From Paracamarosporium sp. OC-R06-R3 (lineage: Eukaryota > Ascomycota > Dothideomycetes > Pleosporales > Didymosphaeriaceae), in assembly GCA_019828545.1 (NCBI GenBank), contig JACVRA010000109.1:124001-188000 (forward strand): a stretch of 64,000 bases of DNA, written 5' to 3'. The notes under the pieces were generated by a model. That model had not been told where the DNA came from. It made no database searches and worked only from the letters and a program-made list of their open reading frames with translations. The translations under genes were made by a program, and so were the position numbers. Numbering within the stretch: position 1 is the stretch's first letter; each line of letters starts with the position of its first letter. Below are positions 23,098 to 34,163 of the stretch, piece after piece.

Positions 23098-25014
23098 CTA
23101 TCCCTTTCTGTTGAAAAGCACCCGCCGGCATTTGGGGCAATCATCAGGCGTCCTCTTGGTATCCGGCCAGAAGACATATTCTGGCGGCGTGAGGAAAGAT
23201 AACAGCGGCGAGGACTTGGAGCAGCAATTTTGACAAATCTTACGTCTCAGTAAGATTGTCTTTCCCGCGAATATTTCAGCCGCTCGCTCAGCATCTACCA
23301 TTCCATCGTCGTCGTCATCGTCTTCTTCATCCTCACTGCCGTCCAAACTGAAAGGGATGTATGAATAAGGCTGCGCCACCTCAAGGCCCTTGGCATCGAA
23401 TGATTTCTTATGAACAGTAGCCGACAGCTGGATGGTCTCTGCTTCTGTGAAGTTTTGGTTGTCTTGTAACGCAGGCGCGGATATGGGCAACGCTGACGAG
23501 CTTTTGTTCTGATCCGCAAGCTTGAGTTTCTTCACTGGTGGTGGACGACCTGCAACCATGGCTTCTTCATATTCATGCCGCTCGTAGGCTTCGTATACTT
23601 CTGCAAAAGAACGAGCTAGTCGGCGTATGAAGACGTTTGTGCGCCTGTCCTGGGCAGCTGCCAACAGTTAGCTTGCTACTGTGTACTGTCTCTATATCTT
23701 GATCGCTCGAGGGGACGAGGTAAAAGATACCTTTCTCCTCTACCAAAATCGCTGCCTCGAGTTCTTCGGGGGTCTGCAACTGCAGGATTGGTGGAAGCAT
23801 GCCGGATTTCTGGGGCGCCTAATATCATATTAGACTTTACACTAAATGACCACAGAACCTGCTATATTACCTGTTGTTCGGATTTAGCGTTGGCGAGCTG
23901 ATCTTTGAGTTGTTTGTCCTCCTGCAATTGCTTATGCTTTGCTACCAGGCTGTCAAGTTTTGACTTGTTAGATAAAAAGTCTTTCCAAGTGCCAGAGGTA
24001 GAGGAGAGTTTCTCTTGTTTTTCCTTAAGTTTCTGCGCTTCTTGTTCCCATGTAGGATGCGCTGTCGTAGAAGGATTCGTCGAATTCCCGGCTACGAACA
24101 AATCGCCTGCGGGAGATGTAATGGTGCTTGAGTGGAACCCAGCTCCAGTACTAGTGAACAGTGCCTCAGATTCTCCCTGAAAGTGTGATGGCACCAGGTG
24201 GCTCAGATGATCGGGCTCCTCAAACAGCTTTGGGGAGTTACTGTAAGTACCGAAAAGTGGCGGGTGTTTCTCGACAGTGCGATCGTGATCGAAGATGATG
24301 GCATTTTCTAAGAGATGAAGCCTACCCAGCTGGGACCCAGAGTTGAGAAACATCTCAATAACCAGCGCATACCTGCTCAGAGAGTCAGAAAATCTGTCGC
24401 AGTGCCACCAAAACGGTGACTGCCCCGTGTTCTAGGGTATCCAATAGAAGGTCCTAGAGGATACAATACTTACCACTCCTTTCCTAGAAGCTCAAGACCC
24501 CGCGCGCTATTACCGTTTGGCGACCTCTCGGGCGGCATGATCTCTTGAAGTAGCCGGGCAAAGTCTTTCTCTCGATTGCCGCCAGTCAACAGGGCACTCT
24601 TCTCCACTCCGTGGGAAACAACCTGGATTTCGAGTAAGCTAATCCTGAATCTAAAATCAGAACTTCGATAGAACTTACGTAGGCACTCAGACGGCTACCC
24701 AGATTTGCACCTTTCGATCCTTGCACAAACGATAACGGTATCAGATCCACTCGAGCGGGCTCACGTAGAGCGAACAACGACCGCATACATTGCTCACCAA
24801 ATACGTGGTTGCATTTGAATCTTACGGGCGCTTCGGCATCGTCTTGTCCTGGGTTTGACTCGCCAAATGACCTCCAGCAATACGAACATCTGCGGCTGTT
24901 CTCATCCACTGAGTCGAAGGCTATCGGTACCAAACTATCCAGGAACTCTTGCTGCGTCTCAAAGGTATCTGCGTCGGGCTGCGGTCCGCGATATGCTTTC
25001 TTGTGAGGTGGCAT
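23098..25014 (-). CDS. RING-like N-terminal / coiled-coil protein with C-terminal Cys motifs
   Basis: Five exons join in phase: 25014-24679, 24622-24474, 24372-23871, 23818-23731 and 23657-23098, giving about 544 residues. The N terminus carries a RING-like CSYC...FKCNHVFGEQC pattern but lacks the expected final CxxC close by. A Lys/Glu/Gln-rich coiled coil follows (LKEKQEKL, KHKQLQEDKQLKDQLA). Then come a long acidic run (EDEEDDDDDDG) and, at the very end, CQNCC and CPKCRR, which could complete a zinc site or form a separate zinc ribbon. The final intron has a good CTAAC branch site. I do not recognise the protein; a regulatory or ubiquitin-related role is only suggested by the Cys/His pattern. 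Confidence 0.7.
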
Positions 25015-26462
25015 GATCGACAGGATCCTCTAATAAGTCATATACAGTTGAACAAGCGGCTACGGCTATTGTATATGGGCGCGGCCGCGCTATGGTGGCG
25101 AGGGAAATGTTTGAGCGTGCTGAGACGAGGTGGAAGCCGAGAGGCGCAGTCACGTTACACAACTGCACCGGGTGCTTGCCGCATTCGTTGGCATGTGTGC
25201 CAAGACGCGCTAACCTGATGAGCAATAGTCATTCACTCCATTGGCTCGACGCTATCGATGCAACACTTCTCAACCTCTGACAATATGAAAGAATTAAAGT
25301 CATGAAAGCAACTTCGAAACTGGCTGGTTGACACTGGAAGATGTACTCGATGTATGCTAAGGACAAGCTCGATGACATACCATACTGGAAAAGGCATTGC
25401 AGGAATCGTCCATGCGCTCGAATAAAGCGGTTGTGAAGAAAATGCAGCACAACTCTGCCGGTGGTTGGGCCGGCAAACGCACAACAGGTGCACCTTCTTT
25501 TTCAAAACACCAGCATAAATTCTAGTTCGATACAACATACGCCTAGACGCAACGCGAGACACTAATCAACTACACTTCAAGTTGTTCATGCAAAGGAATC
25601 ATACCGCAAAGACGGCCTGGAACAGGTATTCATCTCTTATCTTATGTGGTTGAGTGAAGTCTATCTATCTGCTAGTGAAAGATTTCTCTGTGGGGTCGTG
25701 AATACCGTACGACTCCTGATGCCATAGTGTGGTAAAGCTCTTGGGTGACAAGCTCCAAGCATGGAAACGAACGCTTATATATTGAGATTCCATAGAGCTT
25801 TTGAGATTCCAGATTGCATTGTTCGTGGTTTCGGGAGATGGAATACTAAGGGCTTGATTAGTAAACCTGTCGCGCACTTTTACACTCATACTCTATCTCT
25901 CCTATAAGAGAATATACTTTCAAGTACCTTTAAATGACTATCGAAAGTTGATATATCACATGAAGACTTATTATTCAGAATGCCAGTTTGTCTAGTCCAG
26001 ATAGCTCATTTGTTATGATTCGGGATGATTCGCACCAGCTCGCCACATGCCTAGGGTGAATTAAGGTTCCTTATCCACTGCATGATACGAAAATATCTTC
26101 GGATCCGTTTCTTATCAGAGACTATCGCGAAACAAAATGGATGGATCATAGTTTGGGACGTCGACTAACTATAATTTATATTGAACCTTACTTTACCCAG
26201 CGGTAAGATTTCCAGATTCGGCGCAGTCCGCCGTCCTCAAGCTCTCGGGCCTGCATCCAAGTCCTGTTCTATCATGGAGGGATGCAAGAAACATCAATTC
26301 TTCATCTTTTCTGTATGCACTTCCACGCGTAAGGAGCCTTGGCTGACAAGCACACGTTTACACTGCTTGCTCATACGCGACGATGGACTATAAGAACAGA
26401 GTCTCACAGGACTTTTCCACTGACTTAACTTCATAAACGGACAGTTACAGAAACGTCAAAAA
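25015..26462. other. Intergenic region, no gene supported
   Basis: About 1.4 kb. Several short open frames exist on both strands (for example 25665-25889 minus), but none has domains, splice support or clear coding character. Confidence 0.45.
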
Positions 26463-27912
26463 ATGAGTTGTTTGACTACTGGAGAGAAGTGGGCCTACAT
26501 CATCCTGCTCTTCGCAGGCTCATCGCGTAAGTTGATATCGACGCTCTTATACTTGCATTAACTCTTCTTCAGTAGCGCTACCACAAGTCACCGCGACTAC
26601 TACTACTACGGACACAGCTAGTAATGTAGTACCGACATCGACATTCTCTAATAATGCAACTACCACTTCGTACTGGGATCCAACCCGGGTAACCAGTTTT
26701 TCGTGGCCCACGCTACCGTTACCCTCCGAATTTGATGATATCCCCAAATCAGCTATAGATTGCTGGGAGGAACGTGCTTCTTGGGGAATTATGAGCCACT
26801 ACAGCTCCGATATGCAATGGGAAACAGCTGGAGAACAGGTCGTGTACCTGACGACCAACATCACACGGACAAACTCATGGACCACGCTCTACGATGTCTG
26901 CTCCGCGACAGCACTCGGGACCCCCACGACGCTGTGTGACGGAAATCCACGGCTGAGGAGCGTGGATTTTGGCTGTGCGACTAGCACATCAACAATCACT
27001 GCTTATGCAATTGTGACTTGGACAACGACATGGATTGAACCGACTGGTACCTTTACCAACATCCCTCCAGAGCCGACGTGCATTGCGGCCGAAGACTACT
27101 CCGAATTATGTAAGCGTCTCCGCAAAGCCTACAGTTATCGCATGACAGAGCTTTTTGGAAGCCGCACTGTTCATTGGGATTGGACATATAAAGCCCATGC
27201 AACACCAGCCTGCACGGCTTTGACTCGCGAACCTACACCTAGCCAGACACCCATCTGTAGTCTAGACCAGGGCGCGAAGTACGAAGCCTACTACTGGCAC
27301 TCCCCAGTCCCCACTGGTTCAGCATTCTGTGCCAACTCAACTTCAAACGCCACAGTGCCAACGGGCATTCCAAGAACAACAGTTGTAAGCGGCCACAAGC
27401 TCACCAGCCCCACGATTTATCACTTCATCCACAATCTAACAGTCAAAACTTCGATGGGCATGCGTGACAACAATAAGCCAACAGTAACACTATGGAACCA
27501 AACCCAGATACCTACGCTTCTAACGCTAGCACAGCCTGAAAGCGAAGTCGTCACAGTGACCGGCCAACAAAGAATGCATGGAAGACATGGATTCTACTAC
27601 ACTCCCCTGATCGGGAAGGACTTCCGCGTCGCAGACCTGACGTCGGTTCGTGCAAGCGCGTATACATCGCCCAAGCCTCAGGCAACAAACTTCAACGGTA
27701 CTGTCGTCCAGAACTTTTATACTCCAGAGATAGCGATAGAGGTGGCTTCTCTTGCGTTGCAGAATGGAGTTCTTCAGGACTGCTCCTGGCTGAGCACCCG
27801 ACAGCCAGTGGCAATCGCTACGTTCACTGCGCCGACTGCTTCTTTCCATGATTTGGGTCCAGTATCCACGGAGAATCCAAGCAATGAAGCGGCAACATTT
27901 GGGGGAGAGTAA
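26463..27912 (+). CDS. Secreted Thr/Ser-rich hypothetical protein
   Basis: Two exons (26463-26526 and 26573-27912), about 467 residues. The spliced N terminus is a likely signal peptide (WAYIILLFAGSSLALPQV). The mature chain begins with a Thr-rich stretch (VTATTTTTDTASNV) and contains many N-glycosylation sequons and about ten scattered Cys residues, as in extracellular or cell-wall proteins of filamentous fungi. No catalytic motif is recognised and there is no GPI-type hydrophobic tail. Function unknown. Confidence 0.7.
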
Positions 27913-28626
27913 GGCCTGCACAGATATTCAGGTTGGTACGCTCGATCGGTTTAGTAAACTATAGTAGTGGTCTGTCTCTACAGAATTAGCCGTCGTGTCA
28001 CGAATTGAATCATCTCCAGCGAATAGACCGCTACCATTTGCGAACGGATCAGTCCATGTCGAAGTTAGGGAAATTGTAGTCTAGTGCATGCAAAGGTAGT
28101 GTCGGTGCTGTTTAAGTTATCGCAAATCTGCTGAGTGGTAGAGCGACTACACTAAGCTTTGAACTGCTTGACATGTGCCATGCTATTGTTAAATAGCCAA
28201 GAATCAGTGTCGTAGGATAGGTGGAGGCAAAGATTCGAAGGAGAAGCAATATCCAATCACAGCGAGCCACTAGTGGGACCCTCTAAACAACGCGTACCAT
28301 TTTTGCGCGTCGCAAAGGAGAAATCAACCACCGCCGTACTTTGAGATAGTGTACATTGTAATTCTGGTGTGATATATTGTGTAAAGCGGATCTCCATCAC
28401 GTTTGGATCTCACCACTTCAAGCGCCGCACGTGGCGAAGCGTGTCCCCTGACCGACTTTTCGGCGCCCCTCGGTACCTGACTAGCCCCGCCTGGACACTG
28501 CTACACTCGTTCGTTCGTTCGTTTTGTACATATTCTTACCACAGCTTCAGAAAGCACTCTGCTAGGTGTCTATAGGAGGCGTTTCTGCAGCTTGCTCGCG
28601 CCCAGTCTCCTACGCGCGAACGCAGC
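27913..28626. other. Intergenic region upstream of the desaturase-like gene
   Basis: No gene is seen. A short run of TTCG repeats (about 28508-28523) lies in the probable leader of the desaturase-like gene. Confidence 0.45.
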
Positions 28627-30071
28627 ATGGTCAATCTCTACTTCCAGCCCGATGCGCAGCTTACGACGCAGGACCGCATGGTCATAGACATCCTACAGAA
28701 AGACTACGACAGGCACAAGCAAGGCAACGACAGGCCACAACAGGTTTCGGAAGTCTCAGACGACTCCACGAAAAAGCACACGCGCTTCGACTCAGCATCG
28801 CCGGAAGGAACGTCTCACTCGCTCCTTCTCCACCACCATGGCTAATACATCCCAGATGCCCAAGAAGCCGAAGAGCAGGCTCTCGCGCACATGAAAGAGC
28901 TCAACAACCCTACTTCTGACCAATTCGAGCCCACCGTCTTCGTAACGTGCGATTATCCGAACATCACAAACCCTCTCCTCCGCAAATACATAATCGAACC
29001 GTACGTGCGATGGGGCCGTTCCGTCGTGCGTGTTGATACCGACGTCGTCATGCTCACACATTTGCTTCTCTATCTTACCACGAGCATACCCTCGGCGATA
29101 TACCTCTTCTACAATTTCCACTGGTGGCATGGCCCGCTGCACTTCGTCATGCAGATATACTACATGGGGTCATATACGTTGATGATGCACCAGCACATAC
29201 ATATGCGTGGCGTGTTGAACAAGGCATACGCGGCCATCGACCTGGCTTTTCCATATATAATGGATCCGTTGATGGGCCACACGTGGAATTCATACTACTT
29301 TCACCATGTGAAGCACCACCACGTGGAAGGCAACGGCCCAGACGACCTCTCCTCGACAATACGGTACCAACGAGACGATGTCTGGAACTTTTTGCATTAT
29401 CTTGGACGATTCTACTTCCTCATATGGTTCGATCTTCCGCGATACTTCCTCGGGAAGCGCAAGCCTGAACTTGCGCTCAAAGCGGGCGGTTGCGAGCTCG
29501 CCAGTTATGCGTTCCTGTACACCATGTTCACTTATGTGAATGCGCGTGCGACATTTTTCGTCTTTCTCCTGCCGTTAGCGATCATGCGATTGGGTTTGAT
29601 GATTGGCAATTGGGGCCAGCATGCGTTCGTTGACGAGGCGGAGCCTGATTCGGATTTCAGGTCGAGCATCACTGTCATTGACGTTGCGGTAAGCAAAACA
29701 CTCTACCCGCTCATATTGACCGAGCTAATTCAGCGTAGAGCAACCGATATTGCTTCAACGATGGCTACCATACATCGCACCACCTGAACCCTATGCGCCA
29801 CTGGCGCGACCATCCCATCGCCTTCCTCGCCCAAAAGTCCACATACTCCTCTGAGCATGCTCTCGTCTTCTATAACATCGACTATCTCATGATCACGTTC
29901 AGCCTATTGGCAAAGAACTACGAGCATCTCGCAAAATGCCTGGTACCTATGGGAGACCAGATGGATCTCAGCATAGAAGAGAGGGCAGAAATGCTGCGCA
30001 GCAAGACTCGCAAGTTCAGCGAGGAGGAAATTGCCGCCAAATGGGGTAAACAATTTGCGCGGTTGAAATAG
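28627..30071 (+). CDS. Fatty-acid desaturase-like membrane protein (frame interrupted by a stop or by a GC-AG intron)
   Basis: Member of the membrane di-iron desaturase/hydroxylase superfamily. Three histidine clusters are visible (HQHIH, HHVKHHH and GYHTSHH) among hydrophobic segments (VMLTHLLLYLTTSIPSAIYLF, FFVFLLPLAIMRLGLMI). A 50-nt intron at 29689-29738 is clear. Between the N-terminal part (from MVNLYFQPD) and the main domain there is an in-frame TAA at 28843-28845, with both sides in one frame. No GT donor restores the frame. A GC-AG intron at 28724-28855 (donor GCAACG, branch GCTAATAC, acceptor CCCAG) would, giving about 420 residues. Alternatively the TAA is a nonsense mutation of CAA, or translation starts at 28891. 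The substrate is not predictable. Confidence 0.8.
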
Positions 30072-30176
30072 AGCATATAGATGGTGTAAAGATAATTTCA
30101 ATGGCATTTACACGTCCACACTTCTATACAAATTGCACTCGGAAAGCTGAGCTTTGCTCCATCGACTTTTGTCGTG

Positions 30177-31688
30177 TTATAAAGTTGTGCTCAGGCCGCC
30201 TTGGATGAAGAATTGATTGAATGCTTCTAGTCCGGCCTTAGGCTCTGTTCAACTGTCAATAATGGCACATGTGAAACAGTGCCATGGATACTCACGTCCG
30301 AACTGTAGGTTGTGACCCGCGTTGTATACCTGCAGATATGCCAAATTATCCTGCGTCTTATACATTCCATATGAGCCGCTCCCATTTGGCGCCCATTCCT
30401 TGAATGATTTCGACTTGAACGCAGTCTGGCCGGGGTATTTGACTCCTTCTGCAACACGGCGTACGCCGATGTAGTTGCAGAGCATGCTACACGATGTTAG
30501 CACGTCAGGAATGGAGAAAATGGCAATACGCACTCCTGGTCACCAACCCACAGTAGCGTGGGCACACCCGTGTTAACGAATTCACTCAGCCGTGGGATGA
30601 ACGACCGCGCCGCTGCATCATCATTAGCATATCTGCCATCCCACACGATGGAAAGAATACTCACTGTCACCCGTGCCGATAAAGCGATTAAAAATCGCAT
30701 CGCTTGAAGAAACATACGCTGTCTCATTCCCCAGCTTCTCCCTTACCAACCCGAACCACTGTGCATAGTAGCTCGGCGGCATGTACGCCAGTCCCCGAAT
30801 ATCATACGGATATTCGATGGAATTGGACAACGGGCCCTCCACACTGCTGTAGCACGTGTCATCCGCAGTCGAGCAGTCCTCATCCGTGCCCGTTTCATCA
30901 CACTTATCCAGCGCAGGCACACACTTGCTCTTGTAATCCGCCAGTACACGATCATACATATCCTGATCGATGAGTCCATGCTCAAACAAGTACTCCGCCA
31001 TAGCAGGTTCCTGGATCCTATAGTCGAACATCCCATCGTTGACCGCCAATCCCGCAAGCTCAATTCCAACCGCTGGCATCTCCGCATTCCGCTCTTGTAT
31101 ATACCTCACCAATTCCGGGCCATAATGCCCTCCGTAGCTCGCGCTCGCGACCCCCACCTTCCTCCCTTGCACGTCCTTAAACTCCTCATGCTGCAAAAAA
31201 GCCTGTAAAAACTCATACACATACGGAACCGCCAGCTTAGTTGAGTTCACCGCCGCCATTGCCTCGGCAGACCCATAAGAGAACCCTGCTCCAGCCGGCT
31301 GGTCGATATAGAGCATGTGCGTCTTGTTATTGAAGGAATACGGATTTAGCACTGGCGTGTCCGAGTCAATGAAGTGGCAGGGCCCGTTGTTCTGGAAGAG
31401 ACCGATCATGCTTGATGCGCCGGGGCCGCCGTTGAGCCATGTTACGAGCGGCGCTGTTGGCGATGCGTCGCGCGCGGAGAAGTACCAGAACCAGAGGTGT
31501 ATGGTGTCGTTGATGGTGAAATAGCCTCGTCTTTCTATGACGCCTGGCGTTGTCTCGCATAGGGCGTCGGTTTTGATATCTGCTTCGTTTCTTGCGACTA
31601 GTGATATTTGTCCTGGGGGCTTGAGGGGCGATGCGAGGACTGTGCTACCTAGTGCGAGGAGAGATAATACTACCTTTTTGGTTACCAT
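30177..31688 (-). CDS. Secreted serine carboxypeptidase (peptidase family S10)
   Basis: Exopeptidase removing C-terminal residues in an acidic extracellular or vacuolar setting. Four exons: 31688-30665, 30612-30534, 30486-30296 and 30244-30177, about 453 residues. There is a signal peptide (MVTKKVVLSLLALGSTVLAS), the S10 motifs WLNGGPGASSM and YIDQPAGAGFSY, the nucleophile region VASASYGGHYGP, the Asp region LLWVGDQDMLCNY (completed by splicing) and the His region YNAGHNLQFGQP. The usual GESYG box reads SASYG, so the Glu before the catalytic Ser is Ala. Length is in the family range and the other catalytic residues are present. It is tail-to-tail with the desaturase-like gene. Confidence 0.9.
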
Positions 31689-33051
31689 ATTGGCAGTGTG
31701 GAAGTGTGCGAAGCAATTGTTAGATTCTCATCCGGAGATATACTGGTGTTATAGATGGGCTTTGAATCATGTTGCTGTTAGTATGATGTTGGCCCACCAC
31801 CATGGAGCTGTACTATGTGGGTACGTCATCCTGCGAGCGTGGGAGGAGCGAATGGGCATTCGCATTGAGCCAGGCTGGGGGTCAGCACATGGGTGCACGG
31901 GCCTTGGGTTAGGGGGTCATTGCGAGATCATTTTGTTCCTGAGCCTGATCAGATGATAAGATGTGGAAGCACTCCGCGAGAAGCGTGAGAATCGTTATAG
32001 TCGCCTTGAGGTATTCGACGTATACGTATCTGAGATGTTAAATCTTGAACACTGACAACAGCTCATTTCCATGGATGATGCGACGGCTAACCTGAGGTCT
32101 ATTGGCCGCCGGGAGAACGATACGTGCGTAGTGCGGCTGACAATTTTCGAATCGGCCCTAAGGGAAGTCATGGTGGTTGAGTTGAACGAAGCCTTGGTAT
32201 AGTCCCGAACATTATTGGCTGCAAAATATCCACTGTTGTGCAAACGGTATTATTAGATCGTCTACAAGACCCTTTTGATCTACAAGTCCCGGATATGCAG
32301 ACTGAGAGTCCGGCTACTGGAAGCTGAAGGTTCCGGCCACGGCTGTTCCTGGATCTACGCTCGCTTTGGCTAGAGCCTTGTCCACTCCGAACTTACCGCA
32401 GGGTCCCCGCAACGCAACTCCACGACCTCAGGTATCTGCCATCCGGTCACGACTCCGCTGTCGTATATTAGTAGTACGCAGCTGACAGGCTGTAGCACTG
32501 CGACCACTGTTTCACATTTATATGGAACTGCATACGGGTACGGCTCACCATTCGGCTCTGCGAAGGGTTCCGCGGCTGAGTTCCTGCAGCTACACAGAGT
32601 ATCTGCAGCCACAGCGCCGACACCTGTCCTTTTCCGCTTCCCCCACAACTGTCTCTCCGCTTTCGGTATACATTGAGTCTCTATTGCAGAGATTTGTCTG
32701 TCAGCGGAGAACGTGCCGTCTCGACCGGCCTTTATTGATCGCATCGATGCCTCCACCAATCCTCTTAGCCTCCCTCTGGCAGCGCCACTTGCCGTAAACC
32801 TTTGCGGTCGAGATTTGTAGTACTCAGCTGCAATACGATTGTGCCATCCGGGCACCCAATATGGAAGGTTCCCGGGGTGGTTGTAGCGGTGCGGCGTGCG
32901 TGTTCGCTTCTTGCCGGTCGAAGGCGTGATGACCGTGATGTGTAAGACATACACCTGTCTTTTTGAGACCTTTTAAGAGCTTCTGGCACCTCGTTATCCT
33001 GAGCGTGTTGAGCTGGTTTGTCTTGCTTCGATTTTTTCTTTGCAGTACATC
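31689..33051. other. Intergenic region; one doubtful open frame
   Basis: About 1.4 kb. The longest frame (32370-32954, minus, 194 codons) has no domain or splice support, and I do not call it a gene. No repeat is recognised. Confidence 0.4.
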
Positions 33052-33921
33052 ATGCGGTCTTCTCAATATATACCCTTTTTCTTGCCTTTCTCTCTGGCCT
33101 GGCCATTTGCAAAGCATCAAGGCTACGGCATCTCATCGACCCAGCTCCACGAAAACCTTCAACAGAAGTGGTACACGGAGTACACCAAAGACAGCGAAAG
33201 CGATGTGGCCACGCTATCAGCGAAGAAAGCTCCCGGCGACCCTTCAAGTGTCTACAGCTGTATTGGACCCAAGACCGAAGACTTCCCCGGAGAGGATGAG
33301 TGGCTGAGTTTCGATCAGCTTTGGGAAATTAATGAGCCTGTCATTGAAACCGCGAATGGGGGAGACGACTACAATGACGTCCTACAGACCGCCATCAAGG
33401 AGGTTGCGTCAGATAGCAAAGTCGATGCACGATTGATACTGTCTATTATCATGCAGGAGGTATGCATCCCTAGCCTCAACACTATCTATTAAAACTCACA
33501 TTCGAAGTCTACCGGAAATGTGTCGATACATTGCACTGAGGGTACTGCGTGTGGCATCATGCAGCACCGCGGCTCGTCTGAATTCGATGCCTCGCATCCT
33601 AAGACGAGTATTAAGGCCATGATCGAAGACGGTATCTACGGAACACCTGCTGTTCCTGGGTTTTTGTCTTACTTCAACTCTGGCTCTTCCGATCTGACCT
33701 GGATCAACACCCAGCTCATCAACGGAAATCCATACGCCGCTGCTCATGTATACAACACGGGTCACATCGACACTGACGACTTGTCCACCGACAGAAGGAA
33801 GAGTAACTACTATGCTCATGATATTTTAAGTCGATTGCAAGGGTGGAATGGATGGACGGCTGGCTGCTTGAAGAGTAGCTACTGTGATGGACTTGGGTTT
33901 GAGGACCGGAGCTGCTACTGA
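33052..33921 (+). CDS. Secreted lysozyme-like protein (SLT/GEWL-type fold)
   Basis: Two exons (33052-33459 and 33508-33921, intron 48 nt), 273 residues with an N-terminal signal peptide (YIPFFLPFSLAWPFA). Splicing creates ILSIIMQESTGNV, which matches the SLT/goose-lysozyme active-site pattern with the catalytic Glu followed by Ser. The two following hallmarks are also present: CGIMQ (usual GLMQ) and AAHVYNTG (usual AAYNAG). Cys pairs (CTEGTAC, CLKSSYC) suggest a disulfide-stabilised secreted enzyme. It probably cleaves peptidoglycan or a related glycan; the substrate is inferred from the fold family. Start chosen as the first ATG giving a signal peptide. Confidence 0.78.
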
Positions 33922-34163
33922 CGATTTTGTCCTTCATGTCTTTTACGGAACTAACGCGAACATGACACCGTTTCATATTAAGTTCAATTGTGCAACGATA
34001 ATTCCTCTTTCCTCTTTCGTTTGCCGCTCCTCCCTTTTATCATTCATCTGCCAGGTAGAACCTGCCACTCGATTGATCGCGCCCCAGTAACATTATTCGC
34101 GACACGCACCTCATACCACCATTCTAATCCTACAGCTTGTATCACTAAGCCACTTTGCACGCC

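Noticed and set aside
32370..32954. 194-codon minus-strand open frame
   Set aside because: No domain, signal peptide or splice structure, and its amino-acid composition is uneven; not convincing as a gene.
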